Shown here: piece by piece, positions 23,235 through 35,301 of the stretch | Numbering within the stretch: position 1 is the first letter of the stretch | How the letters are laid out: the number at the start of each line of letters is the position of its first letter | The notes under the pieces: model-generated | The model's input: only the letters and a program-made list of their open reading frames with translations | Told to the model about the DNA's origin: nothing | The model's database searches: none | Program-made: the position numbers and the translations under genes | Assembly (NCBI GenBank): GCA_947846985.1 | Contig: CANTUZ010000025.1 | Location: forward strand, 8,244,100-8,308,099 | Length of the DNA: 64,000 nucleotides | Direction: 5' to 3' | DNA from: Fratercula arctica | Lineage: Eukaryota > Chordata > Aves > Charadriiformes > Alcidae

Positions 23235-24484
23235 AGGCTCCTCTTAGAATCATGGAGCTCTGCCTGGGGATGGATGAGGAGCTGACTGAGAGTTTATGGG
23301 TCAGGATTAAAGGGAGGGCAAGGACAGGTGATGTTACAGTGGGGGTCTGCTACAGGCCACCCGACCAGGAAGACCGAGCAGATGAGGCCCTCCACAGACA
23401 GATAGGAGCAGCCTCACGTTCACAAGCCCTCATCCTCATGGGGGACTTCAATCACCCCAATATCTGTTGGAGGGACAATACAGCAGGGCACAAGCAATCC
23501 AGGAAGTTCCTGGAATGCGTTGATAACTTCCTTTTCCAAGTGATAGTGTTGCCAATGAGGAGAGAAGACATGCTGGGCCTTGTTCTCACCAACAAGGAGG
23601 GGCTGGTGGGGAATGTGAAGCTCATGGGCAGCCTTGGCTGCAGTGATCATGAGATGGTGGAGTTCAAGATCCTTATGGTGGCAAGGAAGGCACACAGTAA
23701 GCTCGCTACCCTGGACTTCAGGAGAGCAGACTTTGGCCTCTTGAGGGATCTTCTTGGTAGAGTACCATGAGATAAAGCCCTGGAGGGAAGAGGGGCCCAA
23801 GAAAGCTGGATAATATTCAAGGATCACCTCCCTCAATCTCAGGAGCGATGCATTCCAACAAAGAAGAAGTCAGGAAAAACAGCCAGGAGGCCTGCATAGA
23901 TGAACAAGGAGCTCCTGGACAAGCTCAAAAGCAAAAAGGAAGCCTACAGAGGGTGGAAGCAAGGACAGGTAGCCTGGGAATAATACAAAGAAGTTGTCAG
24001 AGCAGCCAGGGATCAGGTTAGGCAAGCTACGGCCCAGATAGAATTAAATCTGGCCAGGGACATCAAGGGCAACAAGAAAAGCTTCTGTAGGTACGTTGGT
24101 GACAAAAGAAAGACTAGGGAAACCGTAGGCCCTCTCTGGAAGGAAACAGGAGACCTGGTCACCCAGGACATGGACAAGGTTGAGGTATTCAATGACCTTT
24201 TTGCCACTGCCTTCACCGGCAAGTCACACCACTCAAGTTGTAGAAGGCAAAGGCAGGGACTGGGATAATGAGGAACCACCCACTGTAGGAGAAGATCAGG
24301 TTCGAGACCATCTGAGGAACCTAAAGGTGCACAAGTCCATGGGACCTGATGAGATACATCTGTGGGTCCTGAGGGAACTGGCAGATGAAGTTGCCAAGTC
24401 ATCATGTTTGATAAGTCATGGCAGTTCAGTGAAGTTCCCACTGACTGGAAAAGGGGAAATGTAACCCCCATTTTCAAAAAGGGA
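23235..24484 (+). mobile_element. CR1 LINE fragment: endonuclease to early reverse transcriptase
   Basis: Covers the C-terminal part of the CR1 endonuclease, the linker ([18 protein letters not shown] in one frame) and the start of the reverse transcriptase ([31 protein letters not shown]). It stops at about 24484 without a CR1 3' end and is followed by an unrelated ERV fragment. About 660 bp of its content recurs in the next CR1 at 25396, roughly 88-90% similar by eye. Confidence 0.85.
23248..23770 (+). pseudogene. CR1 ORF2 endonuclease domain, partial
   Basis: The open stretch of about 172 codons is the C-terminal half of the apurinic/apyrimidinic-type endonuclease. It has VGVCYRPPDQ, the catalytic LMGDFNHPNICW (Asp/Asn pair), and LGCSDHEMVEF with the SDH catalytic aspartate-histidine pair, then TLDFRRADFGL. 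The N-terminal half (first Asn/Glu motifs) is missing, so target-site cutting is not expected. A stop follows RVP at 23768-23770. Confidence 0.8.
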
Positions 24485-24519
24485 AAAAAGGAAAACCCGT
24501 AAATAAGCCAAACAGATAG

Positions 24520-24597
24520 TGGCGGCTTACGACTGATTACAGGCAATTGAATGCCAATACTGCACCTTTAACTGTTGCTGTACCAAATATTGCATAG
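24520..24597 (+). pseudogene. Short ERV reverse-transcriptase scrap
   Basis: 25 codons encode WRLTTDYRQLNANTAPLTV and then AVPNIA before a stop. This is the same RT region as WRLTVDYRGLNEV at 18380. It sits directly after the truncated CR1 and has no LTR nearby. Confidence 0.6.
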
Positions 24598-25395
24598 TAA
24601 CCCAAATCCAGGGAGAGTTTCACACATAGATGGCCTGTATCAGTAAAGCTGTATGAACAAATGGTGACAGCCTGTTCACAATGTCATTTACTATACTTAA
24701 CAAAGTATAGTTGGAATGCCTTGTCTGTCACCACAAGCTGTTATTCCACCATGTCCTGCTATCAGGAAGCAGCAGAAGGGAGTAGCAGCAGACCAGGTGG
24801 AGGAATGGGATATGCAGAGTGTAATTTGCATCCATGTGTAGTGGCATTAAGTTTGAAGGAGGAGGAAGCGGCAGCTGTCACCACAACTGACCAACTGTCA
24901 GATGGACCTCTTAGTGAATGGTTCAGCCGCAGGTATAGGGTCTCAGCCCTGCTCTTGTTTGATCTCATGACAAAGCTAAATTCTGGCCGATCAGTGCCTC
25001 TGAGCCTGCCCCTTTGCTGCCCATGTTCTTGGTGGGCTCTTGACATGGACTGATGAGCTGCTGTCACAGCTGCCTCTGTCCATCCTCCTTGGTCCTCTGG
25101 AACGTGGTAGTTCCACTTGCAAGTGTAGGTGGCATCCCAATCCAGCTAAACAGAAAACAGATGCCTGGTTCCTGCACCTTCTGTATTAAAGGGAGGGGAG
25201 GACTTCAGTCACAGGGCTGTTTGCCACCAAAGGGCAGGGGATAGTGGAAGGAAGGTGAAATGGCTTGTAGGAGGCATGGACAGCAAGGCTGATGAAGCAC
25301 GGACTGTTTGGCTAGGGGCAAGATGTCCAGGAGAGCTCTCCTCCCCAAACAGTTATCACAAGCCCAAACCTGCATGAAAGAAAACGCCACTGTGC
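24598..25395. other. Unassigned spacer between two CR1 copies
   Basis: About 800 bp without recognisable ends. A 130-codon open frame at 24661-25053 has no identifiable domain and is probably chance. Confidence 0.4.
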
Positions 25396-27471
25396 GTGCA
25401 AGGATCACCTCCTCCAAGCTCAGGAGCGGTGCATCCCAAGAATGAAGAAATCAGGCGAAAAAAAACAGGAGGCCTGCATGGATGAACAAGGAGCTCCTGG
25501 ACAAACTCAAAAGCAAAAAGGAAGCCTACAGAGGGTGGAAGCAAGGACAGGTAGCCTGGGAGGAATACAAAGAAACTGTCTGAGCAGCCAGGAACCAGAT
25601 TAGGCAAGCTAAAGCCCAGATAGAATTAAATCTGGCCAGAGACATCAAGGGCAACAAGAAAAACTTTTACAAGTATGTCAGAGATAAAAGGAAGACTAGG
25701 GAAGATGTGGGCCCTCTCCAGAAGGAAAACAGGAGACCTGGTCACCCAGGATATGGAGAAGGCTGAGGTGCTGAATGACTTTTTTGCCTCGGTCTTCACC
25801 AGCAAGGGCTCTAACCACACAGCCCAAGTTGCAGAAGGCAAAAAGAGGGTCTATGAGAATGAAGAACCGCCCACTGTAGGAGAAGATCAGGACTGAGACC
25901 ACTGAAGGAACCTAAAGGTACACAAGTCCATGGGACCTGATGAAATCCATCCACGGGTCCTGAGGGAGCTGGCAGATGAAGTCGCCAAGCCGCTTTCCAT
26001 TATATTTGAAAAGTCGTGGCAGTCTGGTGAAGTTCCCACTGATTGGAAAAGGGGAAACATAACCCCCATTTTCAAAAAGGGAAAAAAGGTTGACCCGGGG
26101 AACTACAGACTGGTCAGTCTCACCTCTGTGCCTGACAAGATCATGGAGCAGATCCTCCTGGAATCTCTGCTAAGGCACAAGGAAGATGAGGTGACTGGTG
26201 ACAGACAACATGGTTTCACCAAGGGCAAGTCATGCCTGACAAATTTGGTGGCCTTCTATGACAGGGTTACAGCGTTGGTAGATAAGGGGAGGGCAACTGA
26301 CATCATCTACCTGGACTTATGCAAAGCATTTGACACTGTCCCGCATGACATCCTAGTCTCTAAATTGGAGAGACATGGATTTGACTGATGGACCACTCGG
26401 AGGATAAGGAATTGGCTGGATGGCCGCACTCAAAGAGTTGCTGTCAATGGCTTGATGTCCAAGTGGAGACCAGTGAGGAGTGGCATTCCTCAGGGGTCAG
26501 TACTGGGACTGGTGCTGTTTAACATCTTTGTCAGTGACATGGACAGTGGGATTGAGTGCACCCTCAGCAAATTTGCCGACGACACCAAGGTGTGTGGCGC
26601 GGTCGACACGCTGGAGGGCAGGGATGCCATCCAGAGGGACCTTGACAGGCTGGAGAGGTGGGCCCATGCAAACCTCATGAAGTTCAACCAGGCCAAGTGC
26701 AAGGTCCTGCACCTGGGTCATGGCAATCCCAGGCACAAATACAGGCTGGGCGGAGAATGGCTTGAGAGCAGCCCTGAGAAGAAGGACTTGGGGATGCTGG
26801 TGGATGAGAAGCTCAACATGAGTGGGCAATGCACGCTTGCAGCCCAGAAAGCCAACCGCATCCTGGGCTGCATCAAAAGAACCGTGGCCAGCAGGTCGAA
26901 GGAGGTGATTCTGCCCCTCTGCTCTGCTCTCGTGAGACCCCACCTAGAGTATTGCGTGCAGCTCTGGAGCCCTCAGCACAAGAAGGACGTGGACCTGTTG
27001 GAACGGGTCCAGTGGAGGATCACAAAGATGATCAGAGGGCTGGAGCACCTCTCCTATGAGGCTAGGCTGAGAGAGTTGGGGTTGTTCAGCCTGGAGAAGA
27101 GAAGGCTCCGGGGAGACCTTATAGTGGCCTTCCAGTACCTGAAGGGGGCCTATAGGAGAGATGGGGAGGGACTCTTTATGAGGGAGTGTAGCGATAGGAC
27201 GAGGGGTAATGGTTTTAAACTGAAAGAGGGGAGATTTAGATGAGATATTAGGAAGAAATTCTTCACTGTGAGGGTGGTGAGGCACTGGAACAGGTTGCCC
27301 AGGGAAGCTGTGGATGCCCCATCCCTGGAAGTGTTCAAGGCCAGGCTGGATGAGGCTTTGAGCAACCTGGTCTAGTGGGAGGTGTCCCTGCCCATGGCAG
27401 GGTGGTTGGAACTAGATGATCTTTAAGGTCCCTTCAAACCCAAACCATTCTATGATTCTATGATTCTGTGT
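25396..27471 (+). mobile_element. CR1 LINE with complete 3' end
   Basis: The best-preserved CR1 in the window, about 2.1 kb. It runs from the post-endonuclease linker to the terminal repeat CATTCTATGATTCTATGATT at 27448-27467. The final hairpin/terminal segment (GGAACTAGATGATCTTTAAGG) is intact. The 5' truncation is within ORF2. Confidence 0.95.
25930..27375 (+). pseudogene. CR1 ORF2 reverse transcriptase, nearly intact
   Basis: One frame runs the whole length with two in-frame stops (TGA at 26386-26388 and 27241-27243). Motifs in order: [42 protein letters not shown], the box A aspartate in [32 protein letters not shown], the catalytic FADDTKVCG at 26572-26595, [33 protein letters not shown] and the C-terminal [17 protein letters not shown]. 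Both catalytic aspartates of FADD are kept. CR1 RT primes on nicked target DNA. With no endonuclease in this copy and two stops, it is inactive. Confidence 0.85.
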
Positions 27472-30378
27472 AAGAGAAAGTGGTTCCCAGGTGGTAATGA
27501 CCACTTTTCTCTCTTTTTCCAACACAAACCCACTAAATTCATTTGTTATATTTATCTTGATAATGAATAACCTTTACTGCTTGTTTTCTACTGTATTGTT
27601 CTCAAAAACCTCCATTGTGATTTATGTACACACAAGTCTAGCACAAAATTTGTGTTGATTCCCATCAGTTAAAAAGCATTACAGCTGCTAATTTTTATTA
27701 ACCCCACCAAAACTCACTTTTTGGACTTCTTGTTCAAATTCCAGAATGCGAATTTGCAAGCCTAGTTTTCCAAGGAGTATGTTTGCTCAGAAACTGGCTA
27801 CAAGTGAGACCAACAGGAAACCAGACACCTCACCATTACTGGTGTGTTCCATCCCTGTATCCAGCTACTGAACTAGTGATGATGAAAAAACTTTGAAATA
27901 GTACCAAAAATGAATGAAGACCTAAACTATATATGATGCTACTAGCTTTTTTCTCCCCCTTTCTTTACTCTCCTGTTCCCTGCTGCTAGTGTTGACTATG
28001 CCGAATCTTTCAGCAGCCCTCTTTTGCACTGCAGGTGGTGCACAAACACTTCTAAAAGTTGCTATTCGTACCTGTAACGATGCTCATAACTCAGCTACTC
28101 ACATCAGGAATGCTGTAGTATGAAAATGTAATGCCATTTGCTGTCATGTCTCTGTTCAAATGACTTCTTAGTCATTTATAGTCACAGCGTCATAATTCTG
28201 GGGCGAACTTCTCTATTTTCCTCTGCCTAATGAGAGGGCTTAGGGGAGAATTCTGTTACTACATTGCCAATACAAACTAATCACCTGTTCCCTGAAGAAT
28301 ATACTAATAGCTTTTCAGCTGAGAGGAAAAAAATCTGCCCTGTGCTAGCTTGGTTTTTCAAGATATTTTAATAACAAATAATCTGTCTTTTACCAGAGTA
28401 GCCATCAGGGATAGAGATATAAAATTATAGCTTTAATCTTTGGGCAATTTTGAATATGAAACTGGGTAAGAATTAGGAACTGCTTTCAACAGCTATAGTG
28501 TACTGAGAAATAAATATATTCTCAAGCCATTAAAACTCTCAGAGGGGCCAAATGGATGCCAAATGGCCTGCCGATGGCAAAGATCTGTGACTTTGATGCA
28601 TACACCCTTGTTTAATGACTCTCCAGAGAAATCTGGAAAAATTTACAACACAAAAATTCTCCCTTATAATCAAGTCCCTCAGACCACTCTGTGCCACAGG
28701 GTGGTGAAGTTTTTTTCTGACCGCTTTGATCCTTTATCTCTCTTCAGTCTTTCTGGTACCCTAAAGGGTTGTGTGAAGGAGTTGGAGATGGATCACCAGG
28801 CCTGACTATGGGCAGTGACAACTGAGGGAAAAGACCTCTGAACTCTTTAGGGCTGATTCCTGGTGCCAGGGGCTTGCCCCTTTGAAAGTCATTGTTAGCA
28901 ACTGCAAATCTGTCCCTCAGGCCTGGATTTGATGAGTGAAAACTGGCTCTGAGGTTGCCTGACAGGAAGAAGAGGGAGCCAGATGAGACCTGGCATCTTC
29001 TGAGGTCAGGTCCTTGGTGAAACTGGTGCTACATGGAAGCAAGAAATGTTCTTTAGGGGAAGGGAAGAAGAACCTGTTATGCTCTCAAGTGACAGTGTCC
29101 CAGGGCTACTGTGGCAAGCAAAGGAGAAGGAGCAGGAATGTATAATTGTGTAGCAACTGACTGGAGCATAGGGCAAGTTGCCACCTTGCCCATCACTTTG
29201 TTGTTTGGTCACAGCAAATCATCACAAGTCTGCTCTCCAAGACTGAGATCCTCCTCGACTGCTTCAGCAGTGGTGCCCAGGAATGTGTCTGCAAGGAAAG
29301 GCAGTCCCTCTTGCAGCAGTAACAGGGCAGCTGACAGAGCAGGCAGAGGCCACAGCTGCAGCAGTGGCCACATCCTGCATGGCCCCAGCCCTCAGCCTCA
29401 GCACAATCCCGTGACTGCCTCTTGCACACGGATAAATCAAATGGGGGAGAGAAGAGCAGCTCCCTGGTGGCTCCCTGATCCTCACGCTCCCACTTCTGCC
29501 ATGGCCAGTCGAGTGGCACCAGCTCCTCTGCCGGCCACCCACTGCCCCAGGACAAGGATATCCAGCGGGGTCCCACTCTCCTGAGTGGGAGCAGCGAAGC
29601 TGCAGGCATAGTGGGTGTGATGCATGAGGGTACTGTCCCGGGAAAGTGTGCCTGGGACTGTCCCTAGGTGTGCTTCAATTTATTAGTGTTGCTGCAGCAG
29701 TGCTGTATTGCTCTTCAGCCTCCTACAGTTTCTCCTCAGCTTCTGGAGTTACACAAGCAAGCCTTCTCTCCTCCTTCCCTCCCACTTGGGTAGCCATATA
29801 CAAATGTGGAAGGTATGTGAGGGGACTCTTCAAGACTCTTGTGACTCTCCCTGCCTGAGACCCACTGTCCTGAGACATTGTAGTAAAATTTAGATTAATG
29901 ATAATTTTTCAGAGATTTCTAACACATACAATTTGTCAGGGGGGAGTATTACAGATATAAGCAGTGATTTACTGGCTTTAAATAAGTAGCAGAGTCTTGC
30001 ACACATATACTCCAGATCTTCATCCAAGGAAAAAAATAAATTACCTTTATCTGAAATCCACATCCTTTAGTGACAGATTTAAGGTAGAGCTAGTTCTTGC
30101 TGCTGCCTGTAATGTGCCTGGACTTGGACCATGCACAGAAATGTAATTTAACCTGGGCAGGTATCACACTAGCACAGCTGAGCCACTTCTAAGACCCAAA
30201 GTAGTGTCTGTCACCAGCACTAGCACTGTGCTTTGTAAATAAACCTGCTTGCTAGCAACCAGTATATAAATCGCTAATGCAAGATGCACTGTAAAGGACA
30301 GATAAAGCTTCAGAGGCAGATATTACAGAGCATCCAACATACACGAGCAACAGCTGTGATCCCCTTTCAGTTGCTCCC
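27472..30378. other. No recognisable feature
   Basis: About 2.9 kb of unassigned sequence. 28900-29650 is moderately GC-rich with overlapping open frames on both strands and no recognisable domain. Confidence 0.4.
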
Positions 30379-30740
30379 TGTTGTAGTTTAGGCCGAATCG
30401 CCCAATGATGGATGACAGATGCTCTCCTCTACTTCTCACTCCAAGGAGAGGAGGAGGAGAGATAAAGAGATTTATGAGTTCAGAAGAAACTAAACTACTT
30501 TAATGAAATATTAATAATAAAATAAAAAGAAAATAATGAAATAGATACAGTATATACAAAACCATATCAAGCTCCCAGGATGACATCACCGACAGGCACT
30601 GTGGAAGTCCCAGACTGGACTCAGCAATGGGTGGGAACTGGATTCCAGATCTGGAGTCAGGAATGCATGGATCGGGATCAAAAGCAGATGAACAGACAGG
30701 GTCCTCCTCAGACCTTGGCCACTGAAGAAAGATCATATGA
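30379..30740 (-). mobile_element. Family A LTR, 3' half, antisense
   Basis: Begins TGTTGTAGTTTAGG (reverse of the LTR end) and matches 10811-11172 in order (AAAATAAAAAGAAAAT, CTCCCAGGATGAC, CTGGATTCCAGATCTGGA). Similarity fades after CACTGAAGAAAGATC. 30741-30814 is unassigned. Confidence 0.7.
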
Positions 30741-30814
30741 TCAGTGGCCTTTGATGTGCAAAGATCTCCCAGGTCACAAGAAATCCTGTCTGTAGAAAGG
30801 ATCAGCTCCCCTGC

Positions 30815-31692
30815 TGTCCTGGTTTGAGGTAAAACAGAACCAACTTTCTGTTCAGTAATTTTACTTCTTAGCTAAGCCTCTTCTAACTCTCTGAAATTAA
30901 CAGCATGTTATGCCGAAAACTGTTCATTCTCAGAGTTATATGACCAGTGTTTATAGTTCACACCAAGGAATGGTATGCAGAGAGGCTCTTGCTTATACTT
31001 ATTACTATAACAACCAAGGTCAGCTAACTTTATTTGCCCCGTTAGAGGTTCGGAAGCGGAAAAGCGTAGAGGGATCACACCTGCAGGGAGGAGCAGACAG
31101 GACAGGTGACCCAAAACCGACCAACAGGGGTATTCCATCCCATCTGCCTCATGCTCAGTATAAAAGCTGAGGGATCAAAGGGGTTAGCTCTCTCTTTCTT
31201 CAATGGCTTGATAGGGTTTAGTTTCTTCTAATCTTGTAAATCTCTTTCTCTGTCTCCCTCCTCTGTGGTTTATGAGGGCACGGACTCCGGCTGTGATAAG
31301 CACGAAATCATTTATTGCTTCTCAAGCCTCGGCTTTTATACCTGAGCTCTAAAACTTTCCATGCACCTGCTAGGCAAGTAAACACATATTTCAGATCACT
31401 AACCCAGTCACCTTGTTCAGTTCCCACCAAGATAAGCACGTGAAGCTGTTTTCTTGTTCCATGTTTATATCGTGAAGCTGTTTTCTGTTCCATGTTTATA
31501 TTGGACCAATTCCTCTTCATTCCATCCGTATCGACATCTGCGTTCCTGTTTCTGTGTGCTTTGCTCACTGTGTCTTTGGCCATACACAGGCCTCTGCTTG
31601 TAGATCTGCCACACTCCTCTCCTTGGAGAGAGAGGTAGGGGAGAGCATCTGTCATTCATCTTAGTGGTCGATCTGGCCTGCAATGCCCCACA
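30815..31692 (+). mobile_element. Family A LTR, sense, internally deleted and split
   Basis: Starts TGTCCTGGTTTGAGGTAAAA and ends TGCAATGCCCCACA. It has a TATA box at CAGTATAAAAGC (31157-31168). About 300 bp of the usual middle (between the TATA region and TTTAGTTTCTTCT) is missing. A 350-bp solo LTR is inserted at 31264. Confidence 0.75.
31264..31613 (-). mobile_element. 350-bp solo LTR nested in family A LTR, TSD CTCCTC
   Basis: Begins TGTGGTTTATGAGG and ends GATCTGCCACA. CTCCTC flanks both sides (31258-31263 and 31614-31619), a 6-bp duplication as made by alpha/betaretrovirus-group (ERVK) integrases. The minus strand carries TATAAAA (31340-31334) and AATAAA (31316-31311) only about 20 bases apart, implying a very short R. 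A 31-32-bp tandem duplication lies at 31439-31501. Confidence 0.85.
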
Positions 31693-32560
31693 GATGCAGA
31701 AGATTGACAAAAACCCAACACAACAATCTGTGGAAGAATGCATCAGTGCTGAGCGAAGGTGTCAGTAGCTGAAAGAAGGCATGCTCTATGCGCGCAGGGC
31801 CAGTCATTGCACACCTTGTACAAGCCCACATGAGTTGATGAAAACAATTCTGTATGTTCTAAATCTCACTGAAAACATTTGCCCCCATTATGTAAAATTC
31901 CAGCTCCAGATTGGGTTTGTTTTCAAAATAAAAATGCAGGGCAACTTGAAATCCAGCTTTGCTATAAGTAGCTGCAAATCATTAATGCTCGGTGCTCCAT
32001 GCAGATGTTATCAGTGCCTATAACTCATCTTTTCAGTCATCATGGTAATGGTCCCATAAGTCCCATTCTTTCCTATGGCTGAGAAGATGACTTCAGTAAA
32101 TTTGCAAATAAAATGCTCCATAGACATCCTGGAAAAACCTCATCAAGCAGATATCTACAAAGCCCTTTCCCCCAGTGATTTCTCTGTGAAATAGACATTT
32201 TTTTCTAAATTGAGAGCCTTGGAGGGTTATTTAGATGATGTTGCCCCTTGGAATCCAGTAAGGCAGCATCTGCATTTTTCTAAGAAGGTTTTCAGGTGAA
32301 ATGAACCATAAGATTGCTCCCAGTAAACATTCATCTTTACCTAGAAATGGCCCCATTACTCAGTAGGTCATGAGAACCATTACTGGTTCTCATCACAAGA
32401 GCTTGCAGAGTCACCTGGCATCTCGTCTAAGTGTTTTAGCATTGGCAAAAATGGGTATTAATGATTGACCCTAATAGGGCCACATTGTAAGTTTTTATTT
32501 GAGTGCCACAGAGTAACTGGGCCATATAGAGTTGACCTGCCTGAAAATGTCAGCGAAACA
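31693..32560. other. No recognisable feature
   Basis: About 870 bp of unassigned AT-rich sequence between family A LTR pieces. Confidence 0.4.
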
Positions 32561-32914
32561 TGTGACTATTGAAAGAGTTAGGTCCGAGGAGGACCCTGCC
32601 TGTTCATCTGCCTTTGATCCCTATCCGTGGGTTTCTTACTCCAGATCCAGAATCCAGTTCCCACCTGTTGCTGAGTCCAGTCTGGGACTTCCCCAGTGCC
32701 TGCCGGTGACGTCATCCTGGGAGCTTAATGTGGTTTTGTATATACTGTATCTATTTCATTATTTCCCTTTTTATTTTATTATTAATATTTCATTAAAGTA
32801 GTTTAGTTTCTTCTGAACTCATAAATCTCTTTATCTCTCCTCCTCTCCTTGTGTGAGAGGTTGGGGGGGAGCATCTGTCGCCGGCCATTGGCCAATTTGG
32901 CCAAAACCACAACA
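32561..32914 (+). mobile_element. Family A LTR, 3' half, sense
   Basis: Runs from about CTATTGAAAGAGTTAGGTCC to CAAAACCACAACA and matches the reverse of 30379-30740. It contains CCAGATCCAGAATCCAGTTC, ATCCTGGGAGCTTAATG and the T-rich TTTAGTTTCTTCTGAAC. No 5' half is present. Confidence 0.75.
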
Positions 32915-33000
32915 TTACCAATTGTGGTGACTGATTTCAGAAAAATATGGTGGTCTCCACTTTTCAACAATGATATCCATATAGTCTGTGTGTGTTTATA

Positions 33001-33110
33001 GGATCATAGGATAATTCAAGTTAGAAAGGACCTTCAGAGGTCCCTAGTGCAATCTCCTGCTCAGAGCAAGGTCAGACCACATTACACAGAACTTTGGTTA
33101 CTTCCATGTG
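33001..33110 (-). mobile_element. Old CR1 3'-end fragment, antisense (tentative)
   Basis: GGATCATAGGATAATTCAAG, TTAGAAAGGACC and CAATCTCCTGCTCAGAGCA have the layout of a diverged CR1 3' end in reverse. It is much more diverged than the other CR1 copies, and the left limit of homology is unclear. Confidence 0.5.
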
Positions 33111-35301
33111 CCTCAGTTTCTGCAAGAGCAGTTTTGTGCAGCTCATATTCAGTTTTGATCCTTGCTCTCACCTCCTTTCCTCCTTCTCAGTCTGGGGATC
33201 ACATACAGATGTTACACTCAGCAAAACATTCTCCTAAGTTTGCACTGTTTTTAATATACATTAGCAAAATACTGGAAAACTGTGCTCATTCATACCTAAT
33301 TAAGTTCAGTTCATCCTCAGTTTTGATTCTTGCCTCACCTCCTTTCTTCAGGCTTAGATAGGATCTCACACAGTAGCTTTCAATTTCTGCATAAAAAAGT
33401 GTCTAGAAAAATGTACTGTATTTATTGGTGTGTAGCTGTCACTTTAATATGAATGTCTAGAAAGATTTTTTTTTTTTTTATACAGCATAATTATATTTCT
33501 GAGTTGCACACTAGCAGCAGGTCTGGAGCAATTGGCTTGACAGCTCTTTCACATGTGTCTTTTTTATGTCCTCAAATGCAGTCTTCCAGTTTATTTCCTA
33601 TGTGATCAGAGGTGTCTGTTGATATCACAGTCCAGCTTGGCAGTTGACTACAGGGTTGTATGAATTTGCTACCCGAGCCTGCCACATCATTAATTTTGCT
33701 TGGAAAGATCTTAAACAGACAGTTTTATACTTTTAGGCACTTCAGAGAGATACCTCCATTTGTTAAGCTACAGAGGATACATCTTGAACATAATATGAGC
33801 AGAAACATTTCCAAGTCAAGATCAGTCCTTCCTGTTAGTGTGAGAACTGATCTTTGAACAAATTGGGGAAGGAGCTCCACACTGTAGCAGCCTGAAAGCC
33901 CTCCCCTCCCATCTCAAAGAACTCGTCTCCTGGCTGCGTGCAAATGGTAGTGCTAATGCTAGAAGTCACCAATGCTGGAAGTTAGGAGAAAGCAGTCAGA
34001 CAACTTCTTTTGCCTGTTCTTCAGCTTCTGTATACCGAGCACACTCTTCTCTTGGGCTAAAAGTATGACTCAGACCTATGTGAGGAAATATTTCAAGATC
34101 CTCATGAGTCTTAATCATTATCCTCCACCAGATGCCAGGGAGCTTTCAAAGTTTTTCAGAGGCAAAATGCCAGTTCTTATCTGTCTGCTCAGGGATAATT
34201 AAAATATGATCCGAACAAGACCAGAATATGCCTAGAATGACTTAGCACAAGAAGAAAAATTGGTAGCAAGACACCTTCTATGAAACATTTACCACTCTAC
34301 AGACCACAAACATTCAGAGTTGATGTTGCCATCCTTTTGCACAGTAACTTTAATGAGCCATCTCTTTGTCTTTATGAGGAATGTCTTCAAATGATGAAAT
34401 CACCTTGAATATCTACAGGTCCCGCAAGGCCATTTTGGATGACCAAGGCTGAACTGCCTTTGCCATTCACAGCTACACTAGTGGCTTATGTGTAACTTTG
34501 TTGCATTCTGCTGCAGGCTGGTATGGAGAGATGTGGTAGATTTGACTTGCCATTGAGCAAATGAAGGCTGCCTTTTGCCACCATTCCCTGAAGTCAGGAA
34601 ATGTAGAAACAGCATCCTGAAAAATGCACAGTTGCTGAAACAGTTCATCTACAGGAATTGCATTCAACAATAGGATGTCTGAGGGCTAAGGTTTTTCTCT
34701 AAGCAGAGTTAGGAAGAGATTTTTTGTCTTTGTTGGTGAGAAATAAAAAATGATACATTTTTATGGATACCTGAGAGACTTACTATTCATAATAGAAATC
34801 CTTAGATAAAATCCAGCTTCTACTAGCATTTAAATAGCTATTAAAAGTGAAAACAATCTGCATTATTCCATACAGTAGGTAAAAAAGAAATATAAATCAC
34901 ACAGGATTCAAGCTGAAATCTCATTCTGGTGACTAAGATAATTGTTTCCAAAAGAAGCCTGTACATAAGATGTATGATAACAGAAATGTAACAAATCATT
35001 TTCAAAACCTGGAAATTGTAGACGATACTCCTTCCCCCCCCCATCTGCCTCACCAATGCCATCACAAAGTTATCACCCGGGCCAGCAGAGGAAGCAGCAC
35101 TGCAGCAAATACGTGAAAGGAATTGGAGACATTCATATTAAAGTGACAGCTACATGACAAGAAATACAGTACATTTTTCTAAATTATTTTCTAATGTGGA
35201 AATTGAAAGTTAATGTGCAAGATCCTATCTAAACCTGAAGAAAACAGGCTCGATTTCCAGACTAGCTGATGAGTGCATATAGCAGTTTTCCATTTTGCTC
35301 T
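33111..35301. other. No recognisable feature
   Basis: About 2.2 kb. A poly-T run lies at about 33466-33479. The phrase TCAGTTTTGATYCTTGCYC recurs near 33151 and 33318, possibly a small local duplication. No gene is supported. Confidence 0.4.

Noticed and set aside
29111..29609. 157- and 138-codon overlapping frames
   Set aside because: Both strands open in the same GC-rich patch, low-complexity Ser/Cys-rich peptides, no family resemblance.
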